This document shows, one piece after another, positions 44,856 through 54,725 of a stretch of DNA of 64,000 nucleotides (position 1 is its first letter; every line of letters begins with the position of its first letter). The stretch is from CACIIZ01 sp045565285 (GTDB taxonomy: Bacteria > Pseudomonadota > Alphaproteobacteria > Rhodobacterales > Rhodobacteraceae). Below the pieces are notes generated by a model. It saw nothing but the letters and a program-made list of their open reading frames with translations, searched no databases and was not told the DNA's origin. The DNA is taken from the NCBI GenBank assembly GCA_045565285.1, contig JBJLFR010000036.1, forward strand, positions 46,361 through 110,360, given 5' to 3'. The position numbers and the translations under genes were made by a program.

Positions 44856-46568
44856 TTAAAAAATTGAATTTTCACTAGCATAAAGATTATCAGAACCTAA
44901 TGTAGAGATAGAAGATTCTATACTACAAAATGGAAGCAAGTTTTTTATATAAAAATGAGCAAGTTCATTTTTATCCTCTTTTTCTGTTATCAACAGTGTT
45001 TTTACCATATAATTTGCACCAAGCATTAAAGCAAATGCTCTTAAGAAAGGATCTGCACCTGAATATCTATCATTTAGGTCATTTTGTGAAATCATCCAAT
45101 CAATAGCTTTATTTAAGCTAACTCTGGCGTTTTCAATACTATGAGCTACTTTGGGTTGAGTGTATTTTATAGCCTCTTCATTTTCTTCAATCTCTTGTAA
45201 GATAGAATATGCAACATCTCCACTGCTTCCAAGCTTTCTACCCACAAAATCCATTGCCTGGATTCCATTAGTACCTTCATAAATTGAAGTAACTCTGACA
45301 TCTCTATATACTTGAGAAATACCTGTTTCCTCTATATATCCCATGCCTCCATGGACTTGAATAGCCATATCTGCTACTTTACTTCCCATTTCTGTGCAAA
45401 ATGATTTAGCAATTGGTGTTAAAAAAGAGGCTTTTCTTTTTAAAAATGAATCATTTGTTTTCTTTGATAAATCAATTGTTAATGCTGTATCGAAACATAG
45501 AGCCCTAGAAATGAAAGTAAGAGATTTCATAATCAATAAATTACGTCTCACATCTGCATGATTGATAATTGGAGTACTGTGATCTTTAGTATTATTTAAA
45601 TTACGCCCTTGATGTCGATTTTTAGCAAACTCAATAGCCTTTTGAGTAGCTAATTCACTCTGAGAAAGACCCTGCACCGCTACTCCTAACCTGGCATTAT
45701 TCATCATTGTGAACATAGCCATCATTCCTTTATTTTCTTCACCGACTAACCATCCTTTAGCGTTTTGGTATTCTAAGACAGCTGTTGGAGAACCATGCAA
45801 ACCCATTTTATGTTCAAGAGATACTGTATTTATAAAATTTCTTCCAGTTAAATTTCCTCTATTATCTGGTATATATTTAGGAACTAAAAATAAAGAAATA
45901 CCCTTCGTTCCTTTTGGACTGTTTGGTAATCTTGCTAGTAAGAGATGACAAATATTAGAACTTAAAGAATGATCTCCCCAACTAATATATATTTTTTGTC
46001 CAGTTACCTTATAAGTTCCATCTTTATCTTTATTAGCAACTGACCGTAATGCCCCAACGTCGGATCCTGCTTGTGGTTCAGTAAGATTCATTGTCCCTGA
46101 CCATTCCCCAGAATTAAGTTTAGGTAAAAAAATCTTTTTTATATCTTCATTCGCATGGCTTTCTAATGCATCAATTTGTCCTTGTGTCATTAATGGATTA
46201 AGAGCTAATGATAAGCAGGCGCTTGATAATATTTCATTAACACATGTTGTAATAATTAACGGTAAACCCATACCTCCATATTTTGTAGATCCAGATATTC
46301 CAACCCATCCACCTTCTGCAATAGATTTATACGCCTTAGAAAAACTTTTAGGTAGAATAACTTTGCCATCATTTAAAAAAGCTGGTTTCATATCTCCATC
46401 TCTATTTATTGGAGAAATTAAATTTTCTGATAATTTTCTAACTTGATCGAGAATTCCATCTAAAGTTTCTTCATCAAACAAACTTGATTTTTTATCTTTA
46501 AATAGTTCATTAGTTTGGAATAAATTTTTTAATAGAAATTTAATTTCATTTATAGGAGCTTTATACAA
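44856..46568 (-). CDS. acyl-CoA dehydrogenase with C-terminal extension (DmdC-like)
   Basis: 570 residues, longer than the usual 380 of acyl-CoA dehydrogenases. MYKAPINEIKFLL at the N-terminus and the layout (N-terminal domain, MNLTEPQAGSDVGALRS, the GMGYIEETGISQVYRDVRVTSIYEGTNGIQAMDFVG FAD region, C-terminal helical extension) belong to the branch holding DmdC (3-methylmercaptopropionyl-CoA dehydrogenase) and AidB-like enzymes. DmdC is one option, but this branch includes general long/medium-chain enzymes; no other dmd gene is in the window. Divergent from sua5. Confidence 0.85.
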   Translation of the reverse strand: MYKAPINEIKFLLKNLFQTNELFKDKKSSLFDEETLDGILDQVRKLSENLISPINRDGDMKPAFLNDGKVILPKSFSKAYKSIAEGGWVGISGSTKYGGMGLPLIITTCVNEILSSACLSLALNPLMTQGQIDALESHANEDIKKIFLPKLNSGEWSGTMNLTEPQAGSDVGALRSVANKDKDGTYKVTGQKIYISWGDHSLSSNICHLLLARLPNSPKGTKGISLFLVPKYIPDNRGNLTGRNFINTVSLEHKMGLHGSPTAVLEYQNAKGWLVGEENKGMMAMFTMMNNARLGVAVQGLSQSELATQKAIEFAKNRHQGRNLNNTKDHSTPIINHADVRRNLLIMKSLTFISRALCFDTALTIDLSKKTNDSFLKRKASFLTPIAKSFCTEMGSKVADMAIQVHGGMGYIEETGISQVYRDVRVTSIYEGTNGIQAMDFVGRKLGSSGDVAYSILQEIEENEEAIKYTQPKVAHSIENARVSLNKAIDWMISQNDLNDRYSGADPFLRAFALMLGANYMVKTLLITEKEDKNELAHFYIKNLLPFCSIESSISTLGSDNLYASENSIF

Positions 46569-46651
46569 GTTACTTTACCTTAATTAAAAAACGAATAGGA
46601 TTGATGAAACAATTTAAACTTATATATTTCTCAAAAAAAGGAAAATTTCAA

Positions 46652-47638
46652 TTGAATATTTCTAAAATAAAAAAAACTGAAATATTATCAAATAATGATG
46701 TAGGAGTTAGTAGAGCTTGTAAAATAATAAAATCAGGTGGCCTTGTAGCTTTACCTACAGAAACAGTATATGGACTTGGAGCGGACGCTACTAATTCCAA
46801 AGCAATAGATTTAATATATAAAATAAAGGGCAGACCTCCAATTAATCCCCTTATTATTCATGTGTTTGAAAACAAAGATGTTTTAGAAATAGCTGATAAA
46901 AATGAGATTGCTCAAGATTTATCATCAAAATTTTGGCCTGGGCCACTTACCATTGTTTTAAATAAAAAAAATAATAGTAAATTAAAAATTGCAAAAAATG
47001 CACTTGCAGGTTTGTCTACAATAGCTGTAAGAGTTCCTGCTCACCCAGTTTTTAGAAATTTACTAAAAAAGTGTAATTTACCTATTGCGTGCCCTTCTGC
47101 AAATTTTTCTGGTAAGTTATCCACAACTAGATTTGAAGATGTTTTATCATCTTTTTCAGGAAAAATTGATGCCATAATCGATGGTGGGCCTTGTCCAATT
47201 GGAGTAGAAAGTACAATAATAAAAATAGAAAATCAAAATTTATCCATTTTAAGACCTGGAAAAATAACTGAAGAAATATTTTTATTACATAACTTTTTAT
47301 TACGAAAAAATACTGACAATACAAATATTATTTCACCAGGCCAATTAAAATCTCACTATCGCCCAACCACACCATTACGATTGAATGTTAAAAATCCAGC
47401 TAAAAATGAATTATTGCTATCATTTGGACCATTACCAAAAAGAACAACTGGAATAAGTCTTTCTGAAGTATTTGATTTAAATGAGGCTGCAATGAATCTT
47501 TATAGTTCTCTTGCTGATTTAGATGAATTAGCATTAATAAATAATAATAACTCTATAGCCGTTAATTCTATCCCTAATGAAGGAATTGGAATTGCTATCA
47601 ATGATCGACTTATACGTGCATCTAGTGAAATAATATAA
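46652..47638 (+). CDS. tsaC: L-threonylcarbamoyladenylate synthase (Sua5/TsaC)
   Basis: Forms threonylcarbamoyl-AMP, the first intermediate of t6A37 in tRNA. The SUA5-YciO domain (VALPTETVYGLGADATN, KGRPPINPLIIHV, RVPAHPVFRNLL, CPSANFSGKLS) is followed by the Sua5 extension. I prefer the TTG at 46652 (NISKIKKTEILS, 328 residues), which has AAGGA eight bases upstream, over upstream in-frame codons (TTG 46601, ATG 46604) with a poorly spaced AGGA. Confidence 0.9.
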   Translation: MNISKIKKTEILSNNDVGVSRACKIIKSGGLVALPTETVYGLGADATNSKAIDLIYKIKGRPPINPLIIHVFENKDVLEIADKNEIAQDLSSKFWPGPLTIVLNKKNNSKLKIAKNALAGLSTIAVRVPAHPVFRNLLKKCNLPIACPSANFSGKLSTTRFEDVLSSFSGKIDAIIDGGPCPIGVESTIIKIENQNLSILRPGKITEEIFLLHNFLLRKNTDNTNIISPGQLKSHYRPTTPLRLNVKNPAKNELLLSFGPLPKRTTGISLSEVFDLNEAAMNLYSSLADLDELALINNNNSIAVNSIPNEGIGIAINDRLIRASSEII

Positions 47639-47641
47639 AAA

Positions 47642-48253
47642 CTAAGCTTTACCACTCCGACTTGAAAAAAAAGCATTTTCAATACCAAGGAGTTCCAAAG
47701 AAAGATTATATTTATCTGAATAACTCTTATTAAAAACTAATTCTGGATCTGCATTAACTACTAACCAGGAATCCTCCATTATTTCTTTTTCTAACTGACC
47801 TGATGACCATCCAGCATACCCAAGCATAAATAGGCTTGAAACAGGTCCTTTACCATCATGGATATCTAAAAGAGCCTTAGAATCATTAGTCAAACAAAAT
47901 TGGTTATTAATTTTTAAAGTAGTATTTCTAATTTCATATTCAGTTGAATGTAATAAGAAACCACTTTTTAACTCTACAGGTCCCCCAAATAAAACCCTAT
48001 GATTTTGATTATTATCAATATTTTTTTTGGATTTTTCTACTTTAATAATATCAGTTAATTGAATATCCTCAATTGGTTTATTAATAATAAATCCCATAGC
48101 ACCTTTTTCATTATGAGAAATTAAATAAATTACTGATCTATTAAACCTAGGATCTAAAATATCAGGAGTAGACACTAGAAGAGATCCAGCATAAAAACCA
48201 TCAATAATTTTTGTATCGATAATATCAGTAAGTTTGTTTTTTTCTTTTGACAT
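47642..48253 (-). CDS. YqgE/AlgH family protein
   Basis: 203 residues of the YqgE fold (IDGFYAGSLLVSTPDILDPRFNRSVIYLISHNEKGAMGFIINKP, FGGPVELKSGFLLHSTEYE, LFMLGYAGWSSGQLEKEIMEDSWLVV). Members affect alginate regulation or RNA metabolism in other species, without a defined activity. Its stop faces the sua5 stop. Upstream, a long palindrome separates it from the divergent DsbD-like gene. Confidence 0.93.
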   Translation of the reverse strand: MSKEKNKLTDIIDTKIIDGFYAGSLLVSTPDILDPRFNRSVIYLISHNEKGAMGFIINKPIEDIQLTDIIKVEKSKKNIDNNQNHRVLFGGPVELKSGFLLHSTEYEIRNTTLKINNQFCLTNDSKALLDIHDGKGPVSSLFMLGYAGWSSGQLEKEIMEDSWLVVNADPELVFNKSYSDKYNLSLELLGIENAFFSSRSGKA

Positions 48254-48293
48254 TTTATTTTTATAAAAATTTAAATAATAATAGAATTAATAT

Positions 48294-48324
48294 AATTATT
48301 TTGAAATTAAATTTCAAAATAATT
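48294..48324. repeat. 15-bp-arm perfect palindrome between yqgE and the DsbD-like gene
   Basis: AATTATTTTGAAATT (48294-48308), a single A (48309), then its exact reverse complement AATTTCAAAATAATT (48310-48324). It lies in the 96-base region between two divergent genes, so a terminator role is unlikely. Operator or a hairpin in one of the leaders are the alternatives. Confidence 0.55.
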
Positions 48325-48349
48325 TATATAAAAAATAGGATATATCTAA

Positions 48350-49210
48350 ATGCGTACTAATTATACTCGGCTTATATTTTTAACAAAAACAAATATAATC
48401 TTTTTTTTGCTATTTATAATTATTTCTATCCTTTCAGCTCCAAATGTATTTGGAAATCAAAATTATAATAGCTTTAAAAATGATTATGTTGAGATTTCTT
48501 TTATTAATGCGTGGGAGACAAAACAAGGAAACCTATTTGCATTATTTATAAAAATGAAAGAAAATTGGAAAACATATTGGCGATATCCAGGTGACTCTGG
48601 CTTTGCTCCTGAATTAAAATTATTAAGTGACAAAAACTTAAAAAAAATAAAAATATATTGGCCAACCCCAAAAGTTTTTTATGAAAATGAAACCATTATA
48701 AATGGTTATAAAAAAGATTTAACATTACCCATACTTTTTTTAAAAAACAACAATGAAAGTCAAGTAGAGTTCGAGATTGAATTAAAAATGGGTTTTTGTG
48801 AAGATATATGTATACCAATAAAATTATTTTTAAACAGTAAATATGCTTTTAAATCGTCTGAAAAACTAAATAAAATGATTTCTCAGTCTTTAAAAAATAC
48901 CCCAAAAGAACTTTTATCCTCAAAAAAATTAGTTACATGTGATGTTAAAAAAATTGGAAATTCGATGACACTTATTTCTAAATTAGATGATAATTTCTTT
49001 TCAAAAAAAAAATATATTGATCACTTAATATTAGAATATAAGGATGATCAAATTTGGTTTTCAGAAATTAAAAAGTTAAGTAATAAAGATTATACTGCTC
49101 AAATTAAATCAATCGAAGAAGAAAACTTTTTACTAGATAAAAGTAAGATAAAATATACAATAATTACAAAAAGTGGTGGTTTTCAAAAAAATGGTTGTAA
49201 ATCAAATTAA
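48350..49210 (+). CDS. DsbD N-terminal domain-like secreted protein (no membrane or thioredoxin part)
   Basis: 286 residues. A signal peptide (about 13-36, FFLLFIIISILSAPNVFG) is followed by an immunoglobulin-like DsbD-alpha domain (PF11412 type): LFIKMKENWKTYWRYPGDSGFAPELK, KIKIYWPTPKVFYEN and GFCEDICIPIK, whose CEDIC cysteines correspond to the redox pair of DsbD-alpha. The membrane and thioredoxin domains of full DsbD are absent, but single-domain homologues exist in alphaproteobacteria. Likely periplasmic thiol carrier; partner unknown. Confidence 0.8.
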   Translation: MRTNYTRLIFLTKTNIIFFLLFIIISILSAPNVFGNQNYNSFKNDYVEISFINAWETKQGNLFALFIKMKENWKTYWRYPGDSGFAPELKLLSDKNLKKIKIYWPTPKVFYENETIINGYKKDLTLPILFLKNNNESQVEFEIELKMGFCEDICIPIKLFLNSKYAFKSSEKLNKMISQSLKNTPKELLSSKKLVTCDVKKIGNSMTLISKLDDNFFSKKKYIDHLILEYKDDQIWFSEIKKLSNKDYTAQIKSIEEENFLLDKSKIKYTIITKSGGFQKNGCKSN

Positions 49211-49212
49211 AA

Positions 49213-52200
49213 TTAACGGATTTTTTTGTTTAATACTTTGGAAGGAAAGAAAAAAATTAAAATACAAGTTAAACTGACTATTAATAATAGCGTTATAAAT
49301 AGAAGGTAATTAGAAGTTTGAAAATTAAAAAAATCAAAACTAGTGCCTGTAAAAAATGAAATAACTAAGAAGAATATAAAAGAAAATAAAAATAAGGAAA
49401 TTGAGTAAACCATTTTGATTAAAATAGACGTTTTCTTTGTTAAAAAAATTCTTTTAAAAGATCTAATCAGATCAGCAAAGTCTCTTTGAATCAAGAGAAT
49501 TGATGGCACTAGAAAAAGTACAATCAACATACCAAAACCTAAACCATATACTAATGTAACAATAGTAGGTTTTAAGAATTGGGCATCTTTAGATGTCTCA
49601 AAAAGCAGTGGTGCTAAACCTAAAACAGTAGTTAAGGTTGTTAGTAAAACTGGCCTGAGTCTATCACATATAGCATCAACTATCGCAGGTTTAAGACCCC
49701 TATTTTTTGAATATTCATCTATAGTTGAAACTAAAACAATGGAATCATTAATTATTATACCTGTCATACCAATCAGACCAATAATAGAAAACATAGATAA
49801 ATTAATTCCCCATAAATAGTGACCCCAAAGGGTACCAATTAGACCAAACGGAATAATTGACATAACAACTATCGGACGTGCCCAGCTTGCAAATACCCAT
49901 GCTAAGGCTAAATAGATACCGATTAAGCATAATAGAAATCCGATCAATGCATCATTTAAAAATTCTCTTTCTTGTTTAAATAAACCACTTAAATTAATAT
50001 CTACACCATACCTCTCCTTTACATCAGGAAGTATTTCTGATTTTATAATTTCCGTAACCTCGATTGCACGAGCTGGATCGTCTTGAGAAATTTCTCCAGT
50101 AATAGAGATTTTGCGCAATCCATTTTCTCTTGAAACAGATGAAAAACCAAATTTAGATATTACAGAAACAATATCTGAGAGTCTAACATATTCACCTTTT
50201 GGACTAACTAGATTTACTTTTTCTAGAAAATCCGATTTTATCTCATCTTCTGGTAACTCTATGATTATTTTTGATGAGCGATTTCGAAAAGGAAAACTAA
50301 CGGCTTCAATACCATTTAGCTGTTGATAAAGTTGTTTGCCAACATTATCTATGTCAAAACCTAAAGCTACACCTCTAGCAGTCAATTGTAAGATTAGCTC
50401 ATTTTTATCATAAGATTGTGTGTCTTCTAATCCTGTGATTTCAGAAAAGTTAATTATCTTATTTTGAAAATAAACTGATGCATTTTTAAGATTTTCAACA
50501 TCAAAACCAAGTAAATCGATTGAGAGGCTGTCACCTCCTGGTCCAGATGTCCAGTTTCTAAAGCTTAACGTTTCCAATAAAGGGTGTCTGATAATTTCGT
50601 CCTGTATCCTACCTAATAAAGCATAAGATGAATAAGGTCTCAAATCAGCATCAATAAGTTCTACTGAAACAGCACCTAACATTTCAGGATCTTTGTTTTT
50701 AGCTCCAGAAATACCTCTACCTGAGTTACCTCCAAGCTGGCTAATAGAAAATTTTAAAGGATTTTGACCATACTGTTTTTCATATTCTAAAGAAACTGAA
50801 TTTACTGCTCTTATCATTTCATCAAGCATTTCCTTAGTATCTGATCTGTTAGACCCAGGTAACATGGCAATATTACCTGTAAATCCTCCTCTCTCAGGCG
50901 CGTCAAAAAACCTCCACTTTACTTCACCTGATATCAAAAGCACCGTACTTATTAAAAATAGAAATATTGATATACTTAAAACAGGATAGCGTAATTTCAT
51001 TACGTATTTTGTAAAAGGTCGAAATAAACTTTCTCGAAAAATTCTAAATCCTATATTAAATTTATCTGAGGGCCAGTCGTACCATTTCTTTTTCGAAACC
51101 TTCTGTCTAAGTGCGTGGGCCATATGATTGGGTAATACTAAAAAACATTCTAAAAGTGAGGCTATTAAAACTGCAATTACTGTGAATGGGATATCTGATA
51201 TTAAACTACCAAATCGACCACCAACAGCAACTAAACCAGCAAAAGCTATTACAGTAGTAATGGTTGCGGTAAATACAGGTAATGCCATTCTAGTAGCACC
51301 ACGTTCTGCTGCCTCTTCAGGACTTTCTCCTAATCTTCTTAATCTAAAATCTGCATGCTCTCCAACAACAATTGCATCATCCACTACAATACCTAAGCAA
51401 ATAATTAGCGCAAAAAGTGAAATCATATTTATAGTTAATCCAGATATATACATAATACCAATTGCGGCGAATAAAGCAGCTGGGATACCAGCGGCCACCC
51501 AAAATGCTGTTCTTGCACTAAGAAAAACAAACAAAAGAATTAAGACTAAAGTTAAACCCTGTAGACCATTACTTAATAAAATTTCAAGGCGATTTGAAAT
51601 AGCATCTGCTCTGGTTTTTGACAGAACTACCTCCACCCCATTGGGAAGGGAACTTTTAAATTCCTCTGTTATTTTTTCGACATTTCTTTGTATTTCTATA
51701 GCATCATCTTTTGCGAATCGATCAACCCTGACTACAATTGCTTTATTACCATTAGAAAAATATTCTCGGTTTTGGGATATATTATCGAAATAAATATCAG
51801 ATATGTCTCTTAAAAATACCTTTTTCTGTGAGTTTGGTAACCTAATTATAATATTACCAATATCTTCTATTGACCTTTTGGAAAATCCACTCCTCACCCT
51901 ATTTGAATTTCCTACCTCACCAGAAGGATCAATATCCACTTCTGAAGCAATAACTTTTGCCAAGTGATTTAATGGTAATTTATATTGAACCAAATTTATT
52001 GATGGAACACTAACTTTAATGATAGGAGCACTAACACCCATAATTTGAGTATTACTGATTCCTTCTCCATATAATTTACTGACATATTCGTCAGCTAAAA
52101 TAGCTAATTGTTCAAGCTCTAGAGGTCCTGAAATTACAACGTCAGAAACTCTATCACTCCAAGATATTTTTTTCATTGTTGGTATTTCAGAAGCTTCAGG

Positions 52201-52581
52201 TAGGTTTTGAACCGAATCTAAAGCTGTTTGTACTTCCTCTTTAGCCTTGGACATATCAGTGCCAGTCTTAAAATCAAGGTAAATTCTAGCATTACCTTCA
52301 GTAGAAGAGGAAATAATTTGTTCAACACTATCTAATCCAAGTAATGGGGCCTCTAATAGAGATACAATTCCATCATCAATTTCTTCAGGACCAGCACCAG
52401 CCCACTTTACTCCAATATTTATCTTTTCTATTGGAACATCAGGAAAAAATTGAGACCTTATGTTATTAAATGCAAATAACCCAAAAACTATCATTAAAAC
52501 AAATATTAAGTTTGCAGCAGTATTATGCCTTGCAAAGTAACTAATATATTTAGAAGAAATTGATTTTTTTAAAACTTCCAT
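49213..52581 (-). CDS. RND efflux transporter, permease subunit
   Basis: 1122 residues, slightly longer than the usual 1040. N-terminal helix and FFPDVPIEKINIGVKWAGAGPEEIDDGI, then the first transmembrane bundle with LSLFALIICLGIVVDDAIVVGEHADF (the proton-relay Asp-Asp after GIVV), and the second with GLIGMTGIIINDSIVLVS. Two periplasmic pore domains lie between. The C-terminus adds about 80 residues with two more hydrophobic segments. It shares one base with the adaptor gene. Substrate unknown; the outer membrane channel is not in the window. Confidence 0.93.
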   Translation of the reverse strand: MEVLKKSISSKYISYFARHNTAANLIFVLMIVFGLFAFNNIRSQFFPDVPIEKINIGVKWAGAGPEEIDDGIVSLLEAPLLGLDSVEQIISSSTEGNARIYLDFKTGTDMSKAKEEVQTALDSVQNLPEASEIPTMKKISWSDRVSDVVISGPLELEQLAILADEYVSKLYGEGISNTQIMGVSAPIIKVSVPSINLVQYKLPLNHLAKVIASEVDIDPSGEVGNSNRVRSGFSKRSIEDIGNIIIRLPNSQKKVFLRDISDIYFDNISQNREYFSNGNKAIVVRVDRFAKDDAIEIQRNVEKITEEFKSSLPNGVEVVLSKTRADAISNRLEILLSNGLQGLTLVLILLFVFLSARTAFWVAAGIPAALFAAIGIMYISGLTINMISLFALIICLGIVVDDAIVVGEHADFRLRRLGESPEEAAERGATRMALPVFTATITTVIAFAGLVAVGGRFGSLISDIPFTVIAVLIASLLECFLVLPNHMAHALRQKVSKKKWYDWPSDKFNIGFRIFRESLFRPFTKYVMKLRYPVLSISIFLFLISTVLLISGEVKWRFFDAPERGGFTGNIAMLPGSNRSDTKEMLDEMIRAVNSVSLEYEKQYGQNPLKFSISQLGGNSGRGISGAKNKDPEMLGAVSVELIDADLRPYSSYALLGRIQDEIIRHPLLETLSFRNWTSGPGGDSLSIDLLGFDVENLKNASVYFQNKIINFSEITGLEDTQSYDKNELILQLTARGVALGFDIDNVGKQLYQQLNGIEAVSFPFRNRSSKIIIELPEDEIKSDFLEKVNLVSPKGEYVRLSDIVSVISKFGFSSVSRENGLRKISITGEISQDDPARAIEVTEIIKSEILPDVKERYGVDINLSGLFKQEREFLNDALIGFLLCLIGIYLALAWVFASWARPIVVMSIIPFGLIGTLWGHYLWGINLSMFSIIGLIGMTGIIINDSIVLVSTIDEYSKNRGLKPAIVDAICDRLRPVLLTTLTTVLGLAPLLFETSKDAQFLKPTIVTLVYGLGFGMLIVLFLVPSILLIQRDFADLIRSFKRIFLTKKTSILIKMVYSISLFLFSFIFFLVISFFTGTSFDFFNFQTSNYLLFITLLLIVSLTCILIFFFPSKVLNKKIR

Positions 52582-54062
52582 TAGTTATTATCCATATTTT
52601 TTTCTAATCTCTTTAAGGTTTTAGCTTTCATTTTTCCACTATTGATTTCTTCATATAATCGATCTTTTACACTCTTAGGCATTCGATCCATCTCATCTAA
52701 GAATTTTATAAGTTTCTTTTGTTTTTCAGAGCTTATTGTCACTAAATCGTTATTACTAGATAAACTTGTGGAATTAGAAATTTCTCTATCTTTTTTTCTT
52801 AAAGGTTTTATTTTTAGACCATTTCCTAACTGTGGAGATCTTTGCATCACATACTCTTTGTCAATTGGAGCACCAGATACAATTACTTCATTTCCTTGCC
52901 TTCGGAGAATTTTTACTACTAACTCTTTTAATCTATTTTCGTCTTCAAGTATGAAAATCTTTCCGTCAATAGTCACAGCTGAAGAGGGTAAAACTGTAAC
53001 ATTTTCAAGTGAGGGTTCCTGTATTTCAAGGACAACAAAATCACCTGGTCTTAATGTTTTATTTTCACCAAGATTTATAGAAGCAAATAACTTTCTTCCG
53101 CTACCAATATTCATTATTTCAGGATTTATGCGCTCTATTTTTCCACTAAAAGGAATATCTTTATCAGATAACTTTAAATAAGCGGTAATATCTAAATTTA
53201 ATAACTTTCCGTCTTTATCAATTACATTAGCAAATTCATTTGCAGATAAATTGAACATTACCTCTAATGAATTTGGATCTACTAAAGTTCCTAATTTTTC
53301 ATTTTTATTAATAACACTGCCTGGTATAATATTAACAGAAGAAATTATTCCATTAAAAGGTGCCTTAAATTCAGTTTCATCTAAATTTCTTATAGCTTTA
53401 TCTATAGAAATAGACCTCCTTTTCAATTGAATTTGAAGTTTTTCAATAGAATTTTTTGAAGACTTAACTAAGTTTTTCTTATTTAAAAATTGTTGTTTGG
53501 ATGATGAATAAGCTAGTTCTGTATTTTCTAATTGAGTACTAGTAATTAATCCTGATGTGGCTAATTCGGTTTGCCTATCTAGGGCGTTTTTTCTCAATTT
53601 AAGTTGTGATTCAGAAACCTCAAATTCCATATTCGCGAATTCTAATCTTGAAATTGCTTCTGATAATTGTGCTTTAGTATCTTCTAAATCAATTTCAGCT
53701 ATTTCTAATTCGTTAAAAAAGTCTTTTTGATTTAATCTAAATAAAATATCTCCCGATTTTACATACCCACCTTCGACAAACTTTTCTGATACATAATCTA
53801 ATCTTCCAGAAACTAAAGGACGAATTTCCAACATACGTTTAGAATATATTTCACCATATGAGAATATTTTAGGTCTAGCCGATTGATTTTTTAAAGTTTC
53901 AACGTTTACTGCAAAAACTCTTTCTTTTTGAAAACGTCTATTATCTGATTTTTCAGAACGCTTTTTTAAAGCATCAAAAAAAACAAAAGATCCAAAAATT
54001 AAAAAACCTAAAGTTATGCTTAATATTATCAATCCAAAAAAGCTTCTTAATAAAAATCTCAT
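52581..54062 (-). CDS. RND efflux periplasmic adaptor (membrane fusion protein)
   Basis: 493 residues. N-terminal anchor (about 8-30), lipoyl/biotinyl-like halves (RLDYVSEKFVEGGYVKSGDILFRL and FNGIISSVNIIPGSVINKNEKLGTLV) flanking a long coiled-coil hairpin (about 110-215), then a beta-barrel and membrane-proximal domain. The last 70 residues are an unusual charged extension (EKQKKLIKFLDEMDRMPKSVKDRL). Upstream partner of the RND permease, in one operon. Confidence 0.93.
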   Translation of the reverse strand: MRFLLRSFFGLIILSITLGFLIFGSFVFFDALKKRSEKSDNRRFQKERVFAVNVETLKNQSARPKIFSYGEIYSKRMLEIRPLVSGRLDYVSEKFVEGGYVKSGDILFRLNQKDFFNELEIAEIDLEDTKAQLSEAISRLEFANMEFEVSESQLKLRKNALDRQTELATSGLITSTQLENTELAYSSSKQQFLNKKNLVKSSKNSIEKLQIQLKRRSISIDKAIRNLDETEFKAPFNGIISSVNIIPGSVINKNEKLGTLVDPNSLEVMFNLSANEFANVIDKDGKLLNLDITAYLKLSDKDIPFSGKIERINPEIMNIGSGRKLFASINLGENKTLRPGDFVVLEIQEPSLENVTVLPSSAVTIDGKIFILEDENRLKELVVKILRRQGNEVIVSGAPIDKEYVMQRSPQLGNGLKIKPLRKKDREISNSTSLSSNNDLVTISSEKQKKLIKFLDEMDRMPKSVKDRLYEEINSGKMKAKTLKRLEKNMDNN

Positions 54063-54182
54063 TACCTACACAATTAAAAAATTAAAATCTTCGATAATAA
54101 ATAGATTTTTAAATTAATTAATCAAGTGATTTAATCAACTTTGTAAAAGTTATTTTAAGTGATTAGAAATATAGGAAAAACT

Positions 54183-54725
54183 TTATTTTCTCCTTTTATG
54201 TTCCTCTAACCTAGGTAAAATTTCAACAAAATTGCATGGTAAATTTCTGTAATCAAATTGTTGACATAATATTTTATCCCAAGCATCCTTACATGCTGAA
54301 GGTGAACCGGGTAATGCAAAGAGAAACGTACCAGATACAACTCCAGCGCAAGCTCTACTTTGTATAGCTGACATTCCAATTGTTTCCATAGATACTTTGG
54401 TAAAAAGAATTTCAAAAGCATTTATCCTTTTTTCATAAAGTTCACTATGTGCTTCAACTGTCACATCTCTTCCCGTGAGGCCAGTACCCCCAGTAGATAT
54501 AATGACATCAAGATTTTTTTTTAAAATCCATTTTTTTAATACTTTTTGTATGGATACTTTATCATCTTTCACAATATCTCTTGAGATAATATAATGACCA
54601 GAATTTAGAACTCTTTCCTGTAAAATATCACCTGATCTATCATTGGAGAGTATTCTACTATCAGAAACTGTCAGAATACCAAAACCCATTGGGATGAAAT
54701 ATCTTTCTTTGCTTTTAATGTTCAT
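54183..54725 (-). CDS. moaB: MoaB family molybdopterin biosynthesis protein
   Basis: 180 residues; the MPT-binding MoCF fold with VSDSR, VIISTGGTGLTGRDVTVEA and CAGVVSGTFLFALPGSPSACKDAWDKI. In bacteria with MoaB it serves as the adenylyltransferase or a relative of MogA in molybdenum cofactor synthesis. It overlaps the upstream UDG-like gene by 11 bases. moaD and moaE lie 8 kb away. Confidence 0.92.
   Translation of the reverse strand: MNIKSKERYFIPMGFGILTVSDSRILSNDRSGDILQERVLNSGHYIISRDIVKDDKVSIQKVLKKWILKKNLDVIISTGGTGLTGRDVTVEAHSELYEKRINAFEILFTKVSMETIGMSAIQSRACAGVVSGTFLFALPGSPSACKDAWDKILCQQFDYRNLPCNFVEILPRLEEHKRRK

Noticed and set aside
51128..51793. A 221-codon frame on the plus strand opposite the RND permease, and a 179-codon one at 52642-53181
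   Set aside because: Both lie wholly inside well-conserved genes on the other strand and have no family signature; they reflect codon bias of the RND genes.
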